Below, piece after piece: positions 11,167-25,789 of a stretch of 64,000 bases of DNA. A program made the position numbers and the translations under genes. The stretch is from Erpobdella octoculata (lineage: Eukaryota > Annelida > Clitellata > Hirudinida > Erpobdellidae): NCBI GenBank assembly GCA_963978895.1, contig OZ022240.1, forward strand, positions 7,529,737-7,593,736, given 5' to 3'. The stretch's first letter is position 1, and each line of letters begins with the position of its first letter. The notes under the pieces are model-generated. The model did not search any database. It was given only the letters and a program-made list of their open reading frames with translations, and had not been told where the DNA came from.

Positions 11167-13064
11167 TATGTAATCGAATGTAATATAACAATTGCAGAAA
11201 AATTGATAATAATGCGATTGCGTTCATAAGCAGAAATGCCGGGTTTCAAGGTGCTGCAAGGTGCTTCATGTGGGAAAGCAGCACTGCCACTAGACACAGT
11301 GCTGCTTGTAATTACTACCATGCCAATTAAAAAGTCATTAGTTCAACAAAATAGTTAATCTATTAATTTCGTAATATAAGAAAAATCAGATTAAAATTGC
11401 AAAAAAGAAAGAAAATTAAAATTGCCAATAAAATAAAATTGCATTGTGCTGCAAATTTGTCACCAACTAATAAACATATAGTCTATATGATATAGAATTG
11501 TAATCTTTTTTGCATCATTAACAACAACAATAATTATGATTATTATTTTTATTTTTATTGTTATTATTATTGATGCTAGAAAAAAATATCAATTGGAAGG
11601 GGCAATCCATGAGATAGGGTCATTTGGTTGACATCTGACAACAAAAGGTCAAATTGTGAAAAAATTTTCCAAATGCAATTGATAAGAGAACATTTTTTTA
11701 GTCATAAACTTCAAGTTTTGATTAAATAAAATGGCAAAAAATCTTCTGTTTATAATAATTATAATAAGCCAATTGTAGTAATCATCTGAGTAGTAAATAT
11801 TTATAGTAATAGTAATGTGCACTTCGTCATATTCATATGTTCAACAATCTTATGTTATTATAAAAAATAAACCTGGGAATTAAAAGTATATAAATTTATA
11901 AGATGATAATGAGGAGCACTTAGAAAAATATTATAAGAATTAATATCTACTAATATCTAGCACTGGAAATACTTTAACAAGACATTTATCATGTAGTTAG
12001 CATATAATCACACTGACTGACTGACATTTCTTGCTTACACACAGAGAGTTAATTACTTATATACATAGAACAAGCTTTCACCTCTTCAGTAACATGTCAC
12101 ATGTGCCTGGAGTAACATTGGGACAAATAGGGGAGGGGATATCCAGTTATCCAGGAATGTTTAACATGTGTGCTATTTTAATAAACTTGCCATGATAAAT
12201 TGTTCCCAAAAGGACTGGTTGAATATGAATGATTTCGTCAATCACTGCCTTTGTGTGTAGTGTAAATGGTTTGCCCTTTTGTGTACCAGTTGTTGTATGC
12301 CGCCTTGACCTACATTCTCATACATTCACAGAACACAATCGCCTGCCCCTGTGAAACTTGGTCATCATTTAGCCAAAGATTCCCAAGCAAGTTCATTCAT
12401 TCACATTATTTGTGCCGATGATGATGATGATGATGCGTGTACACATGTGCTACTACTGCGTACCTACGTGCACATATTTTAAAATATAATCAAATAAACA
12501 AACAAACAGGTGGTGACCAATCAGAGAACCAGTGAAGATAATAAATTGTGAGAAGAGTCTTCAATTTTAACCAAAAAATAAAATATATTGTAGATGGAAA
12601 GAAAATACTGGAAAAGGAGAGATGCACACACGTTCCCACATGCATATGTCTGGAGTGGCAATAAAAAAAAAGGAATCTGGCCAGCTGTGATGTGATATTG
12701 ATGTGACTCATTTCATGTGAGGTTTATTCAATCCTAATGTCATGAAACCAGATAGGCAAATACAGAATGATTGCGAACAAATCTTTGTTCTAAGCTGCTG
12801 CTGTTGTTCTATTTGTAGACCAAAGAAATAATCCACATCAACTATCATGACAGAAATTCTAACTGTATGCCAACAAAATCTTACTTTCCAATAAAACACC
12901 TAACTATTAATTCATGTTCCCTGGAGAAAATTAGTAAAATAACACACATGTCTGAAAATTTTATAACATTTGGATATTAAAGCAAATTATGGAGTCTTCT
13001 ATACAAGTGATTGTGCTGAAACATAGAAAACATGTGAAATATCAATATAAAAACATTAACTCAC

Positions 13065-14123
13065 GTTTGATTCACTGTCTCTAATAATGAAGTCGCCATC
13101 ATCTGCAGAAGTGTTAAGCAAATGTTCACACTCGATTCTGGAAATTGCACCATGGTACCACGAGCGACTGGAATAGGGACCCCCGGGTGGAACCTGCCAT
13201 GCCGTTCCCGATCTTCCTGCCCCTGACGGCGTCCTGCTACTTGACGGACCCCCTCCGTGAGACTGACCGCTGAGACTGCTGTTGGACTGCGAAGATTCGG
13301 GTGTCGTCTGCGGGCATCCAGAGTCGGTACTTAAAAGAGTTCGAACGTAGTTCCGAGGCACGAGTCCGACCTCGCCTTTGGCATTTCGTGCTTTCCACCA
13401 GTCGGGATCGAGCGGTGACTTTTCTAAAATTTCAAGTCGTTCGTCCTTTTGAAAACTTAATTCTTCTCTATTAGCACTGGTGAAGCTGTATAACGTGGCA
13501 ACAGTTTCGATGCACTTATCTGCCCTGTTTGATGAATTTTCTGCAGTCGCTGTTGAAGCTAAAGCTACTGCACTAGGCGAAGAGTATGTATTGCTCTTTG
13601 AGGCATCCTCCATTGGTAGTTCCATGTAGTTAGATGGAAACCAACCAACTTCTTTTGTAGACACTTTACATCCCTTCCACCATCCATCACTTGATTTCTC
13701 CATAACAATAACTCTATCTCCTTTTGCCAGCATCAGCTCATCTGTTTGAACTGCAGCATATGGATATTTGGCCACAGTAACTGACAGGGCTCCACCTTCT
13801 AAAAGTGCATCACTATTTATACTGCTTTCGCTCCCATTATCATTAACTTTTTTGATACTCGTAGGCAAAGTGGAAAGAGCAGAAGTCGTACTAGAACCTC
13901 TTCTCCGGCCTAATGTGTTTCTCAAGCTTGTAAAAATTGACGGTTTGTATTTTTTGACAAAATTTGATGGAACAATACCAGATTGGTGCTGACTGTTTTC
14001 AACTTTCCACCACTGTTTGGTATCGTCTAACAGTATAAGTTTTTCATTCTTTTTTATGGCTAATTCTTGGTCATTTTGAGGCGTATAATCATACTTGGCA
14101 ATCACGTAGACTTCTTCACTCAT
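13065..14123 (-). CDS. Nck/Dreadlocks adaptor, main coding exon (three SH3 domains and start of SH2)
   Basis: Nck proteins link phosphotyrosine sites, through the SH2 domain, to actin regulators and kinases, through SH3 domains, at the inner face of the plasma membrane. Residues (start at [13 protein letters not shown]): SH3-1 about 2-59 with ALYDY-like AKYDY, WWK and [10 protein letters not shown]3-2 about 114-169 with DGWWKG and [11 protein letters not shown]3-3 about 206-264 with DPDWWKA and [10 protein letters not shown]2 from about 322 with SWYHGAISR and phosphotyrosine-binding Arg348 in FIIRDSES. An upstream in-frame ATG three codons earlier (14132) is possible, but family proteins begin at the M(S/A)EEV position. 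The exon ends at an Asn codon before GTGAGT and joins phase 0 to 485-688, giving about 420 aa (vertebrate NCK1 is 377). The linkers are longer and Ser-rich. The gene stands head to head with a Misshapen-type kinase, the known partner of Nck/Dock. Confidence 0.97.
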
Positions 14124-15118
14124 TTTTTTCATTTCTGATCGTCATTTAAAGAGGAGACTACAATTACGATCACAATTAAAGAATAAATAAAAACTCTAAG
14201 CAAAAGCTCAATCTATATACTATCATTATACAGTGACCTACAGATTCATAATAAAAAAACCTATATCTCAGTCTCAAATCTATAAAATTGTATGAAATAT
14301 ACTTGTCAAGAGACGGACGCCCACCAAACGTTCAAACAGTGAAATACTAAAACAAACCATTAAAAAACATTGAGAGCACAATAAGAAATAAATAATGGTA
14401 AAACCCGGTGCCGAGACACTGGTCTCCAACAGGTTAATTAAAGCAGTCAGTTGTCGCCCACCTTTGCGGCCATGATGTCGGTCTCTTATTTATTAAATAT
14501 CCAATAATAGATTTACGATTAAATCTTACAAAAATGTGTCCAGGATAATCCAATAATAGCTTTAAATATCACCAAACAGCCTCATTATTACTTTCTTCCA
14601 GCGTTAAAATTCTGTAAGAATGTTTAGAAACTAAACTGACGAGCATAAAAATTTCGATCGGCTGCTGAGCTGAACTATGTTGTGATGATTCATAAACAAG
14701 TTTGCTAATTTGCTTTATTTAAACAAAAAATTAATTGTTTTACAATTTAATTGCAAACTAAAAAAAATTAAATTCGCTATATTCAACTAAAAAAAAACAA
14801 AAAAAAATTAATTTTTTTTATTAAATACAATGTTTAAAACAAATTAAAAAAAAATTTTCATGTTTACAAAAAAATTAATTAAAATATTTAACATTAATAA
14901 AACTTAAAAATTAGCTAAATCAGATTCTTACTTATTACTCCCACATGGTTAGTAAGCCATATTTGGTTCTTAATAATATTTTGCTTTAGGAGTCGGCTGC
15001 TAGTTTATCGGTTCGGCGTTTGAGATTTGTTTTTATTATGATTTTTCGTTGAAGATTGGTTGTAGATTTGATGTGAAACTGTTAATATATTTTTGTGAAG
15101 ATTATAACGTTGGTTATT
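14124..15118. promoter_or_regulatory. Shared intergenic region between two divergent genes
   Basis: The start codons of Nck (minus) and the Misshapen-type kinase (plus) are 995 bp apart, so both promoters and 5' untranslated regions must lie here unless upstream non-coding exons exist elsewhere. The middle (about 14700-14930) is nearly pure A/T. A TCGGCTGCT motif occurs on each side, at about 14656 and 14990, in the same orientation. No convincing TATA box or initiator can be told apart in this AT-rich sequence. Confidence 0.6.
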
Positions 15119-15175
15119 ATGGCAACGTCTACAATAAACACCAGTTTAGACGACATTGATTTGGCAAGTTTGAGA
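15119..15175 (+). CDS. Misshapen/MAP4K4-type kinase, exon 1
   Basis: Encodes MATSTINTSLDDIDLASLR; vertebrate TNIK/MAP4K4 start with a similar stretch ending in SLVDIDLSSLR. The start is therefore well supported. GTAAGT follows as donor; phase 0. The gene is a Ste20 germinal-centre kinase of subfamily IV. These kinases act downstream of receptors and Nck/Dock in JNK signalling, adhesion turnover and axon guidance. I traced 17 exons, all with matching phases. Confidence 0.95.
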
Positions 15176-15333
15176 GTAAGTCTGCTGGTTTTTAGTTTTT
15201 TTAAATTGAATTTTCAAGTTTAAAATTTAACTATGTAGTCGTATTAGTACTAATTTGCTTGCATATTCAGATTTACAGGTGTATTTTAGATTTTATATAT
15301 TTTAGTTTTATAAATAATATTAGGTCAAGTTAA

Positions 15334-15477
<144 letters not shown>

Positions 15478-17354
15478 TAATGTTGTCATTTATACAAATA
15501 TTTACCCTTTTTATATATCAGAGGGTAAATGTTTTATTATAATAATTGTAAGCATAGCAGTGTGCTTTTTTATGATTATCTGTATGTATATTTATGTTTA
15601 TTAAGACTGAAGGGTGTTGCATATTTTCGTTCGAAGTACCCATTTTTAACAATAATGTAAATTTTATACTTATTCGTGATTGTGTGTATTTTATAAATGT
15701 AATTACACCATTATATATTTATGCATTAATTAGTAACCTTTATGTTAAAAAAGGGTATGGTGAATAGAACAACAATTACCATTGGTACCCTTATTTTGTT
15801 TTAAGTTTCATTAATGGTGATCATCTGCTGGGATTGTGAGGAAAAGCTGATATATCAACATTACTCACCAAAATAAAAATGTCTTCTGTTTATATATTTT
15901 TATTTCTACTTTGTTTTTCATGTCCAAATGCTCATGTTCCATCATGTAAATCATTTATTCTTAATATTTATTATTTTATTGAATATTTTTGTATTGTAAT
16001 TTTCGTTAATTTGCATATTTAGTTTATTTGAATAACCATAGTTTTCTTTTTGTTCTCATTGATTGCACATTTTAATATTGTTAAAAGTTTTAGAATACAT
16101 GAACATAAAATGTATCTAATATATTGAGTGTTATCAGGATCGTGAGCTACTGTTGTAAAATGAAATCAATGAAACTGCATTGTTTTGTTGAATGGAATGT
16201 GTGTGTCTGGGTGAATTATTATGTATGTTCAGTGCATGCTCAGTGTGAATGGTGAATTTGCTTTGTATTATGTACTGTTGTATGATGCAATGTTTGCTCA
16301 TTTTGATGAACATCTAAATGAAATGCTCTTGTGTTTTGTGTGTCTGGTGGCAACTATAAGCTTGGTTTTCTTTTGGCTTATGCATTTTTGTGATTTATGC
16401 AGGTATTTTTGGGTTTTTGCATCATTATCATCTTTTGTATGTTCACAAGGTTCATAAATAATATCTTTGCATATATTTGACACTTATGCATCATTACTAT
16501 TTTTAGCTGATACTTGAGGTTTATGCAATATAATTGTCATCTTTTGGATATAGATGAAGTTCAAGCATTATCATCATCATCATATTTTGCATATACTCAT
16601 ACATTTATTGTGTACATTTTAATTTGATACTTTCTCTAATAGCTTTAATAGGTTAAACTTTGAGAGGGTAATAATCATCATTATAATATTATGTTATAAT
16701 TATATTAATTTTATTTCAATTATTAAATTCATTCTATTAGTATAAGTGAATAAATATAATATTCATTTATCCTTCACTCATACACACACCCACATTACAC
16801 TTACTTATTCCACTTATTCATTCACACACACACCCACTCACTCACTTATCTACCTGGCTGGTTTTGTTAATCTTAACTTATAATTCTATTACTACCAATC
16901 TTTACCTTGCCTGCTACAACTGGCAATCATTAATACTTTCATTTACTTTCTAAGAAATGTACAAAAAAAAATCAAGCCTACTTTGTACATTCACCTAGAG
17001 AAATTAGAAATACACATTTCCAGGTTCACTGATTACTGTACAATTACTCTATTTTTTTTTTTACATTTATTTAAATGAAAACAAAACAAGACAAATACAA
17101 TTTAATAGTTATATTCAGCAATTATGTTGATAAGGTTTAGTACTGCATTCAGCAAGAGGATTATGTTGAACTTACCAGTGCATAAGATTTTGATTATATC
17201 TGATGACATTAACACTTTTTTATGTAAACTGGCCCCAAATTAACCCTGTCATTTTTGAAATTTTCGTTTAAAAGAAACTGTATCAATATTTAGCTTATTA
17301 TATTATTACTATTTGTAATAATTAATAAATAATTAATAATAATTAATTGTATTT

Positions 17355-17905
17355 GATTAAAATGTGTATTGATATTTTAGTATTTTTATTAAAATGTGTA
17401 AATTTGTATTGATATTTTAGTATTTTTACACACTTTTACTTACTTGACTTATCTGTCTGTCGTCAAATTTTGCAATCGATTTTAAACTAACTTCCCGATG
17501 AACTATAGACTTACAAATTTAAACATACCTCTGAACTGATTAAAAATGCATTCTATCAAATTTTCGGATCGATTGGACAAAATTTAATGAAATAATTATT
17601 TGTGATATTTTCGTAGAACTATTTATTGTCTATGCTAATATGCTCGTTGTTTATGTAACAATCGATTATATAAAAGTGTGTTTTTAAAAAACTTCGTTTT
17701 TTGATTTACTTGTTATTAAAATATGTATTGATGTTTAAGTATTTTTATTAAAATGTGTATTGATGGTTGAGTATTTTTATTGAAATGTGTATCGATATTT
17801 AAGGAATTTTATTAAAATATGTATTGGTATTTAAGTATTTCTTATTGAAATGGGTGTTGATATTTAAGTATTTTTATTAAAATGTGTATTGATACTTAAG
17901 TATTT
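17355..17905. repeat. Minisatellite of about 36 bp, split by an inserted repeat
   Basis: Units of the form AAAATGTGTATTGATATTTA followed by AGTATTTTTATT occur at 17355-17420 and again at 17708-17905. Between them, 17425-17705 is a different sequence that resembles part of the dispersed repeat at 56160-56480, sharing AACTTCCCG, ATTCTATCAAA and CGATTG(G/A)ACAAAAT. The array was therefore probably interrupted by that repeat. Confidence 0.65.
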
Positions 17906-19202
17906 TATTTTTATATTGTAAGATAGTTTAATGTTTTTATTAATGTTTAGTTATCTATATAACTATTTAATTATTTGTATTAATATTCAAGTATGTTTGT
18001 TAACATTCAAGCATTGTATTATTAGCTAAGTAGCCATAGAGATCTTTTGATTATTAAGCATTTTAACAGTAAACTAGCTTATGTGACCTGGTTGATGGGT
18101 GCTTAATATGTAAATCTCCGCACATTTGCATTTACGTCTAATTTTATGCATAATGTTTTTTAAGTGATTGTTGACTGATTTTGTGAGATAAGTTTTATAG
18201 TGATGAATATTCATTTACAGATATTTAATAAGATAAATTATAAACAAAAAGTAAGAGAGACTGAAAGAAAGAAGAAAAAAACCGTTTGAGAAAAAGAAAG
18301 ATAAGAAGAAGCAGGGAGTAGTAGGCTGTCATCCATTCCCTCATTTATTAGTGTCTTGATGGAAATTTTGATGGATGGATATCCCAAGTATGGACCTGCT
18401 CCTTCAATTAAGCATACATTCAAAGTTGACATTTTTATCAATTATCCTTTAATATGTACAAATTCTTGAGAAGTTAAAGCTTGTGTTTAGTTAAGCGTAT
18501 GATTGTGGTGAACTTCTGTGTGCACCATAGGCAGGCTCCATCTAGATATTTATGGCGTGTACATACGGAATCCGTGTGCTGGTCATATTGTGTGAGTGTG
18601 TGCATTTTTTTTTTGAGAGCCTGGAACATTCTTCCTTCAACTCCCAGAAGAGCTGGTAAATAGTTTTAAATCTGTCTAGAATGTGTAGGGAAAGTATGGA
18701 TCAAGGTTTTTTGATTCAACTTTAACTGGTAATGTTGATGTCACTCTTGATGGAATTGGTATGGTGACTTGTTGACACCCTTTATTGTTCGCTCTGATGT
18801 ATGGCTGGCAGCAGATTAAAAATGTCAAAAAAATCTTTTCATTTTTAAATATTTACCGGTGAAATTATAAAAGAGGAATTAGATGATGATTTATTTATAT
18901 AAAAGAACATATTTGTTATTTAGTATATAATATATATTGTAATAAGGTAAGGCGACCATGGTTTGTTTTGTAATTTTATTTTTCCTGTCTCCATGTCTTC
19001 ATTTGTTTCCAGGCTGGGAATAAATAACAGGAAACGGGACAATGATGGTTATTGTAATATAATAGTTAGTAGTTAGTTGTTAGTTGTCTACATTGTTATT
19101 TTTGATTCCAAGTCACAATATCAGTTAGTTAAATATCTTAACCACTTTTAATTCAGTTAATTGCATAGTAGTCATTTCTATTATTTTCTATGAAACAATA
19201 AG

Positions 19203-19350
19203 CAGTGTTGGTGGATAATGCATTACTGTAATAATATTACTTTTTAGTAAATTATTATAGTAACAGCTATCTTTATAATAAAGTAATATTTAATAGTAGT
19301 AATATATTACTTTTATTGAGTAACTAACTGTAGCAAAATTTGCTTATTTT
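19203..19350 (+). repeat. Relic of a hAT-type element (CAGTGTTGG end)
   Basis: The block begins CAGTGTTGGTGGATAATG and continues with runs of AGTAATATTACTTTT and GAGTAACTAACTG. Alternating AGTAAC/TTACT text after a CAGTGTTGG end is characteristic of a widespread hAT MITE type. I find no matching CCAACACTG at the right, so it is truncated. Confidence 0.45.
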
Positions 19351-20539
19351 TTCTGTTACATCTGTTTTTTCGTTTAATGAACAGTGAACTTGGAGTAGTA
19401 AAATCTATCAAATTGTTCTGCTCCACTAAGCGACTAGTTGGCAATCAGACAATGTTTTTTTATTGTGGTCACAGTGAGACATTGATTGAACAATGAACAT
19501 CAAAAGTCTTGCAACTTTTTCTGGTCTTTAGCATATAAAATAACTTAAGATTTGCAGTTTGTTGTGTGTGTAAAATAATAGAGTGAAAGTACGTACGAAG
19601 ATTGAAATTGCCAGTATAAAAATGCCATATATGAAAACTTAAAAACTCGAGGGCCACCCCTTAAACTTCACCCAATCATAACCAAATTGTATACACATGC
19701 TTTTAAATAGAATTGGCACAAATTGGGAGGGTGCTACACTTAATATTTTGAATTAAAATTTTTGGCATTATGTAAAGGGCCACCCTAATATATAAGTATA
19801 TAATGCTTATCTCTAGTTTTTATATATTTCTATTGAATTATTTGGCAGTTGGAAATGTTGGTGAAGCAGTAGCAATGTTTTTAATTTATTATTCATTGCT
19901 GCTTCAGAGTACCATTTTTGATTGAATTAAAGCTAAATTCATTAATTTTTCAACTTGTGGGTTTATTTTATTTCCTCTGTACATTTATGTAGAGAACAAT
20001 TGACACAATTGTGAAAGTGCTTTCTATTAAATTGTAGAGAGAGAAATAGAGAGAGGGAGAGAGACTGAGAGAGAAATGGAGGTGGGGAAATTTTATAGAA
20101 GGAGACAGAATGAGAGATAGAGATAGAATGAGTTAGCTGACCTAATTAGGACAGTTTTTATTTTGTGTTTTTTAACAAAGCCCATGCATGATGTGCAAAG
20201 TGCTGTACACAAACTGTGCATCTGCATACAAACATCTCATTGTTCTCCAGAATGAATTCATTTACTTAAGTAGCATCTACCTGATCAATTACTATAATAA
20301 AACTCTCATGCTTCTATTTTTGGCAATGCATTTGTTTCCCTTTTGCAGTCCCAGTTCTCCCATGAGGCTCCTCCCTGCTATTTTTTTTTTCAATTTTTTT
20401 TAAATTGACCAGCATTACGAAAAAATGGAGCATACATAATATTGTTCTTCTTGGTGAACATGCTGAGCTCTGGTAAAGGTTTAATAAATTTAAAATACCT
20501 AAATGCACATGTCTCCTGGAAAAATGAAATAAATTTTCT

Positions 20540-20830
20540 GAACTATCTGAATGACTTTAAATTATATCAATCTCATTTTCATCTCTATTTAATTTTTCAA
20601 ATCAAAAATTTATAATAAAGCTTTTTTCATATTGATTCAAGAAAGAGTTTGTTACATTTTCCATCCTCACATACTTCACATATAAAATATTTAGAAAACT
20701 GTGGTCAATGTTTTTTTATTTTATAGATTTATTGTCATCAAAAAATGATTTGCAAAAAATTAGAAGCTGCCAAATTACTACAAAATATAAAGGATTTGTG
20801 AAAAACGTATTTAACTGCCTTTTTTGCTAC
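20540..20830. repeat. Dispersed repeat, copy related to 56570-56800
   Basis: Shares CATATTGATTCAAGAAA-like text, CATACTTCACATAT, AGAAAACTGTGGTCAATG, TATTTTATAGA and ATAAAGGATTT, in the same order, with 56570-56800. No open frame; class unknown. Confidence 0.7.
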
Positions 20831-20905
20831 TGCAGTGCCACCTAATACCATTATGCCATACATACAGGCATACATTGAATATTATGTATGCGATATATAC
20901 ATATA

Positions 20906-22107
20906 CAGTATAATCCCTATATAACATACTTGAAGGACCCAAGAAATGGGTACATTATATCCAGGGTATGAAAATAATCATCAAGTTACTATGGAAAAAA
21001 AATTGCATTTATTGTACATGTAATGTCATTGAGGCAGTAAAAAGTACAGTATTATGGTCTAAAATATATGTCACTTTCTTCTGACTAGTGGTCCACTGAC
21101 TGGGATGTTTTGTGATCTAACTCAGACAAACCATTTATATATAGTATCTTAATGATGTTGATAACTTGATGGCCCGATTTTCTTAGCACCTCTAGTGGTT
21201 TTATGGTTCAACTTTTCTCTTTGTGTTAAGATTGTATTGACAATAGATTTACTGAAAATTTTTTACTTGTGTTTTTGTTTTGTTTTCTAACTGCTCACAC
21301 ATTCTTTTAGTTTTCAGCATGATTGCCTTACATTTCTGAGAAATGTTTAAAAAATAAAAATGTCCTAGTGTCATATCAAAGGGATGTAGCACGTTTTATA
21401 TTTAGCAAAGCAGATTAGTAATTTTGGCAAAATTATAGATTTGTTAAGTTTAATGCAATTGATAAAATTTATTCGAAAATTTAGACAAATTTATGATTCA
21501 AGCTCATTATTTTTATTTATTTTTTAATTTTTTTAGAGCAATTAAGCTAATTGTATCCGAAGTTTCATTTTGGCACAAATCTAATGCAAAAAACTCAAAC
21601 TCTCTAATGTGACTGGTTTTAGAGTTTTATTTTTTTTAAACACCCAGCTTCCAGCCAAAGTGTATTATTAAAACATTTTTGAAAAAAAAAATTAAAAAAT
21701 GTGCCAAAAACTCTTGAAATGAAATAAAACAGGAGCTGGCAATTTCCTCTGTTTCAAACATAGCAGACAACGCTATGCTGGCTAATAAATGCAAAAAAAC
21801 TTCGATAACCTATTTTCGGAATTGGGACACCAGATAATCGATAATTTGAGTCTCACTTTTTTTATTCCCACTGTTGAAATAAATGTTTATTATTCTGGTC
21901 ATGCTTTATTAATGAGTTGAATAATATGTTATATACGTAGGAGATATTTTAATTGGGACCAATATTTTAGTACATTATATTCAAATACTTTATAGTCAGG
22001 GTAATTCAACAATGGAGACACGGGCCAAATGCTATGGTTCAAAGTTTTAGTATGTTATATCCAATTGTACGTTATATCCAGGGTACTTTATAGCGGGGAT
22101 TATACTT
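20906..22107. mobile_element. Pogo/Tigger-like DNA element, non-autonomous
   Basis: The left end CAGTATAATCCCTATATAAC and the right end (GTTATATCCAGGG... GCGGGGATTATACTT) form inverted repeats with further shared AAGTA(C)...GGACC text. TA flanks both ends (20904-20905, 22108-22109). Internal sequence repeats the motif GTACATTATATCCAG several times. The 1.2 kb interior has no long frame, so any transposase is lost. Confidence 0.7.
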
Positions 22108-22533
22108 TATATGTGTGTGTAATTTTTATGGAAAAATTCCTTATATTGTCCATTAGTTGACAAATCTATATTCATTTTATTTCCAAGTATTAATTGGATT
22201 GAGTATAATAGAATGTGCATGTGTATGTGCATATTAGTTATGTGTTGCTTGGGAGGTTTTCTTTAAATAGAAACAGATCTGTCTGAATCATTTGGGATTT
22301 AAATAAATTTAAGATCTTTCATTTGATCTTGAAAAATGTTTTCATTTTTTTAAAATCCAGTTTTAATAATTTATATTTTTGTCTCTAACAATTTGCTGGG
22401 ATTTGTTCATTTGAAAATGTTATTCTTATATGAAACAAGTCACATGTATGGAACTATTTTTGTACAGTTTGAACTTTTCCTTTGAAGGGTATTTCTTTTT
22501 TTCTTCAATCATTTATATTTGTCTACTCAAGAT

Positions 22534-22784
22534 CATAGGCATAGGAGATGGGGAGATGGGGAGCAGGGGGAAATGCCCCGTTTGATTGGTTAAGTAGTTT
22601 TTCGGGCAAGCGGAGAAAAAGTCAAAAATTTTTGAGGGGAATAGTATCTCGGAGTACCCCCTACTTCCCAGTCATCAGGTTTTTCTAGGAGGAAAAATGA
22701 AAGGTTTTTTAAAATTTGATTCTAATTTTTTTCAGGCAGACGTCAGCCTTGCCCCCCACTGCATAAACTTCCCCTATGCCTATG
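22534..22784. mobile_element. Non-autonomous hAT-type element with 8-bp target duplication
   Basis: The ends CATAGGCATAGG and CCTATGCCTATG are perfect 12-bp inverted repeats, followed inside by G-rich and C-rich blocks. The flanks CTCAAGAT (22526-22533) and CTCGAGAT (22785-22792) match at 7 of 8 positions. Length 251 bp; no coding capacity. Confidence 0.88.
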
Positions 22785-24069
22785 CTCGAGATGTTTTAAG
22801 ACTGTAATAACTGGAGATGGAAAATATCCTGGCCTCTCCAAACTCCACTAATTACTAATTTGATCTTATTTACTCTACCCTAATCCTTTAAAATCTTGGA
22901 AGTAGTTAATAAATTGGTTGAAATTAATTTTCTTCACCATAAATTAATTACCAATTAACTCTGACATGCCTTGAAAGGTCATAAAAAAGAATATTGCTCT
23001 ATTAATCAGAAAATCTAAATCTGTCAAATGTATTTTTGATAATATATAATATATTTTACCAATCAAAGGGTGTTTATTTATAAAGCCACATCTTTTTTTA
23101 ATACCTCCATGCCTTCATAGATGCACTTTATATGAAAAAAAATACGATAATAATTATAATATTATTAACAGCTAATATGATCCTCATATCTGTATAAACA
23201 TATCTTGACTACAATATGACTGAATGGAGGCGTCAAATTGGAAGTCAAATTGGAAGGAACCGTCCAACCCGTGCAAGCTCTGAAAAATGGACATAAAATC
23301 GTAAAATAAGAAAGAAGATATTTAGACTACAATGTACTGATTAATATAAAGAATTGTAATTGATTTTCTGTATTTATACTTGAAAGAAAAATATTTAAAG
23401 AAAGTATCCACAAATATTTTACATCCAGAACCAGAATGCTGATAACTATATATCTATTGGTTCAACCTTGGGGTTCTTAGAAGCACTGGTATTTATGCCC
23501 GAAGCGTTTGTTATGAAAGGTGTCTTAAGTTTGTAATTTGACATTTTTAAATATATTATTAGAACTGGAAAAGTGATCTTCTACTTTAAAGGAATTGTTC
23601 TTAAATGTTACATCAGAAACATTTCCTAATTAGTTTATTCATTCCTTTATTGCATGTACAAGTACCACAGGCTGCATAAGAACATTTGCATGTGTGTGTG
23701 TGTGCATGTATGTCTGGTATCTGTTTTTATTCTCTTTTTTCCAGTATATTTTTGAATTACCACACGCAAGAAGTCCACTTTTGCTTTATATTTTATTTTA
23801 AATTTACTGTGAAATAAGAATGTATTTAATTTTAGCTCATTTTTATCATGTCTATTCAGTCCTAATACAGATTAATTATTCTGTTAGTAAATATAAATTC
23901 AAATATTTGTTTCCATATATAAATTCAAATATTTGTTTCCATATCTTTACTTTTCTCAAAATTTAATTTATTCATTTAAATAATGATATTCAATTTCGTT
24001 TTTCTTTTTGGTAGTTTAATTGTAATAAATGTGTTGAAAATAATTTTTTAAAACTTATTTTTATTTCAG

Positions 24070-24126
24070 GGAAGGCACACGAAGACAGGTCAGTTAGCAG
24101 CCATTAAAGTTATGAGCGTCAACGAG
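24070..24126 (+). CDS. Misshapen-type kinase, exon 3 (catalytic lysine)
   Basis: Encodes residues 42-60, GRHTKTGQLAAIKVMSVNE, with the ATP-anchoring Lys54 in AAIKVM. Acceptor TTTCAG; the donor GTACAC is weak, so splicing here may depend on other signals. Phase 0 both sides. Confidence 0.95.
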
Positions 24127-24324
24127 GTACACTTTTTTCTTTTTTTTCTTTTTTTTACTTACATCTTTAGTATTATTTTTATTTCATCTTTGATTTTATC
24201 AACATTTTTACGAACGAGGTCACTTTTAACAAAGATATTTTTATCATTTGGTCTTATTTTCACCTTCTGATCTCTTTTTTGTTCAAAGTTTAATCAATCT
24301 TTTACTATCATATATAAACTAGAA

Positions 24325-24560
24325 TTACCCAATGCGGCTTCGCCAACGTGAAAATTTGAGAATTTGAGCCATGCAAGATAGAGCCCATCACTTGTGGATT
24401 TTAGTACATTATAGCCAAATGTAGTTATGTCCAAATACGTTATAGCAGGGATAATTTAACATGGAGGAGGAGGGGCTAATGTAGGGGACCAAAGATTTAG
24501 TATGTTATATCTAATTGTACATATTATATCCAAGCTTGTGTTTATTTCTTCCTTTCCGAT
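24325..24560. repeat. Two adjoining repeat relics
   Basis: ACTAGAATTACCCAATGCGG, then CTTCGCCAACGTGAAAATTT, resembles the start of the large repeat at 57350 (CTAGCAGTGCCCGTAGCGG, then CTTCGCTCGCATGAAA). The text from about 24395, with TAGTACATTATAGCC, GCAGGGATAATTT and AGTATGTTATATC, matches the interior and right side of the pogo-like element at 20906-22107. Confidence 0.55.
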
Positions 24561-24879
24561 AGGATTTTGTTTGTTCAATACTTGAAGTTTAATGAGTTTT
24601 AAATTAATTAAACTTTAATTAATTAGGCTTGCTGCTTTTAAACAGGAGTAAGTCTCCTTGTGTCATAAAATTTCTAGTTATTATTTCTAAAAACTCGAAC
24701 GCTTACCATAACTGTTATAAATATATTTATTATTTAGGTAATGTTATATTTAACAATAAATAACAACATATTAAATTATGTAAATTTGTAAAAACAGTTT
24801 ATTGATTTAGTCACTATTTAAGATTATTTAGATTTTATAATAATTCATACATACAAACATTCGTAAAATGACTATAAAC

Positions 24880-25759
<880 letters not shown>

Positions 25760-25789
25760 CCATAAACTACTATTGATAACTCGTAAAAA

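Noticed and set aside
13768..13992. Plus-strand 74-codon frame
   Set aside because: Antisense of the Nck main exon.
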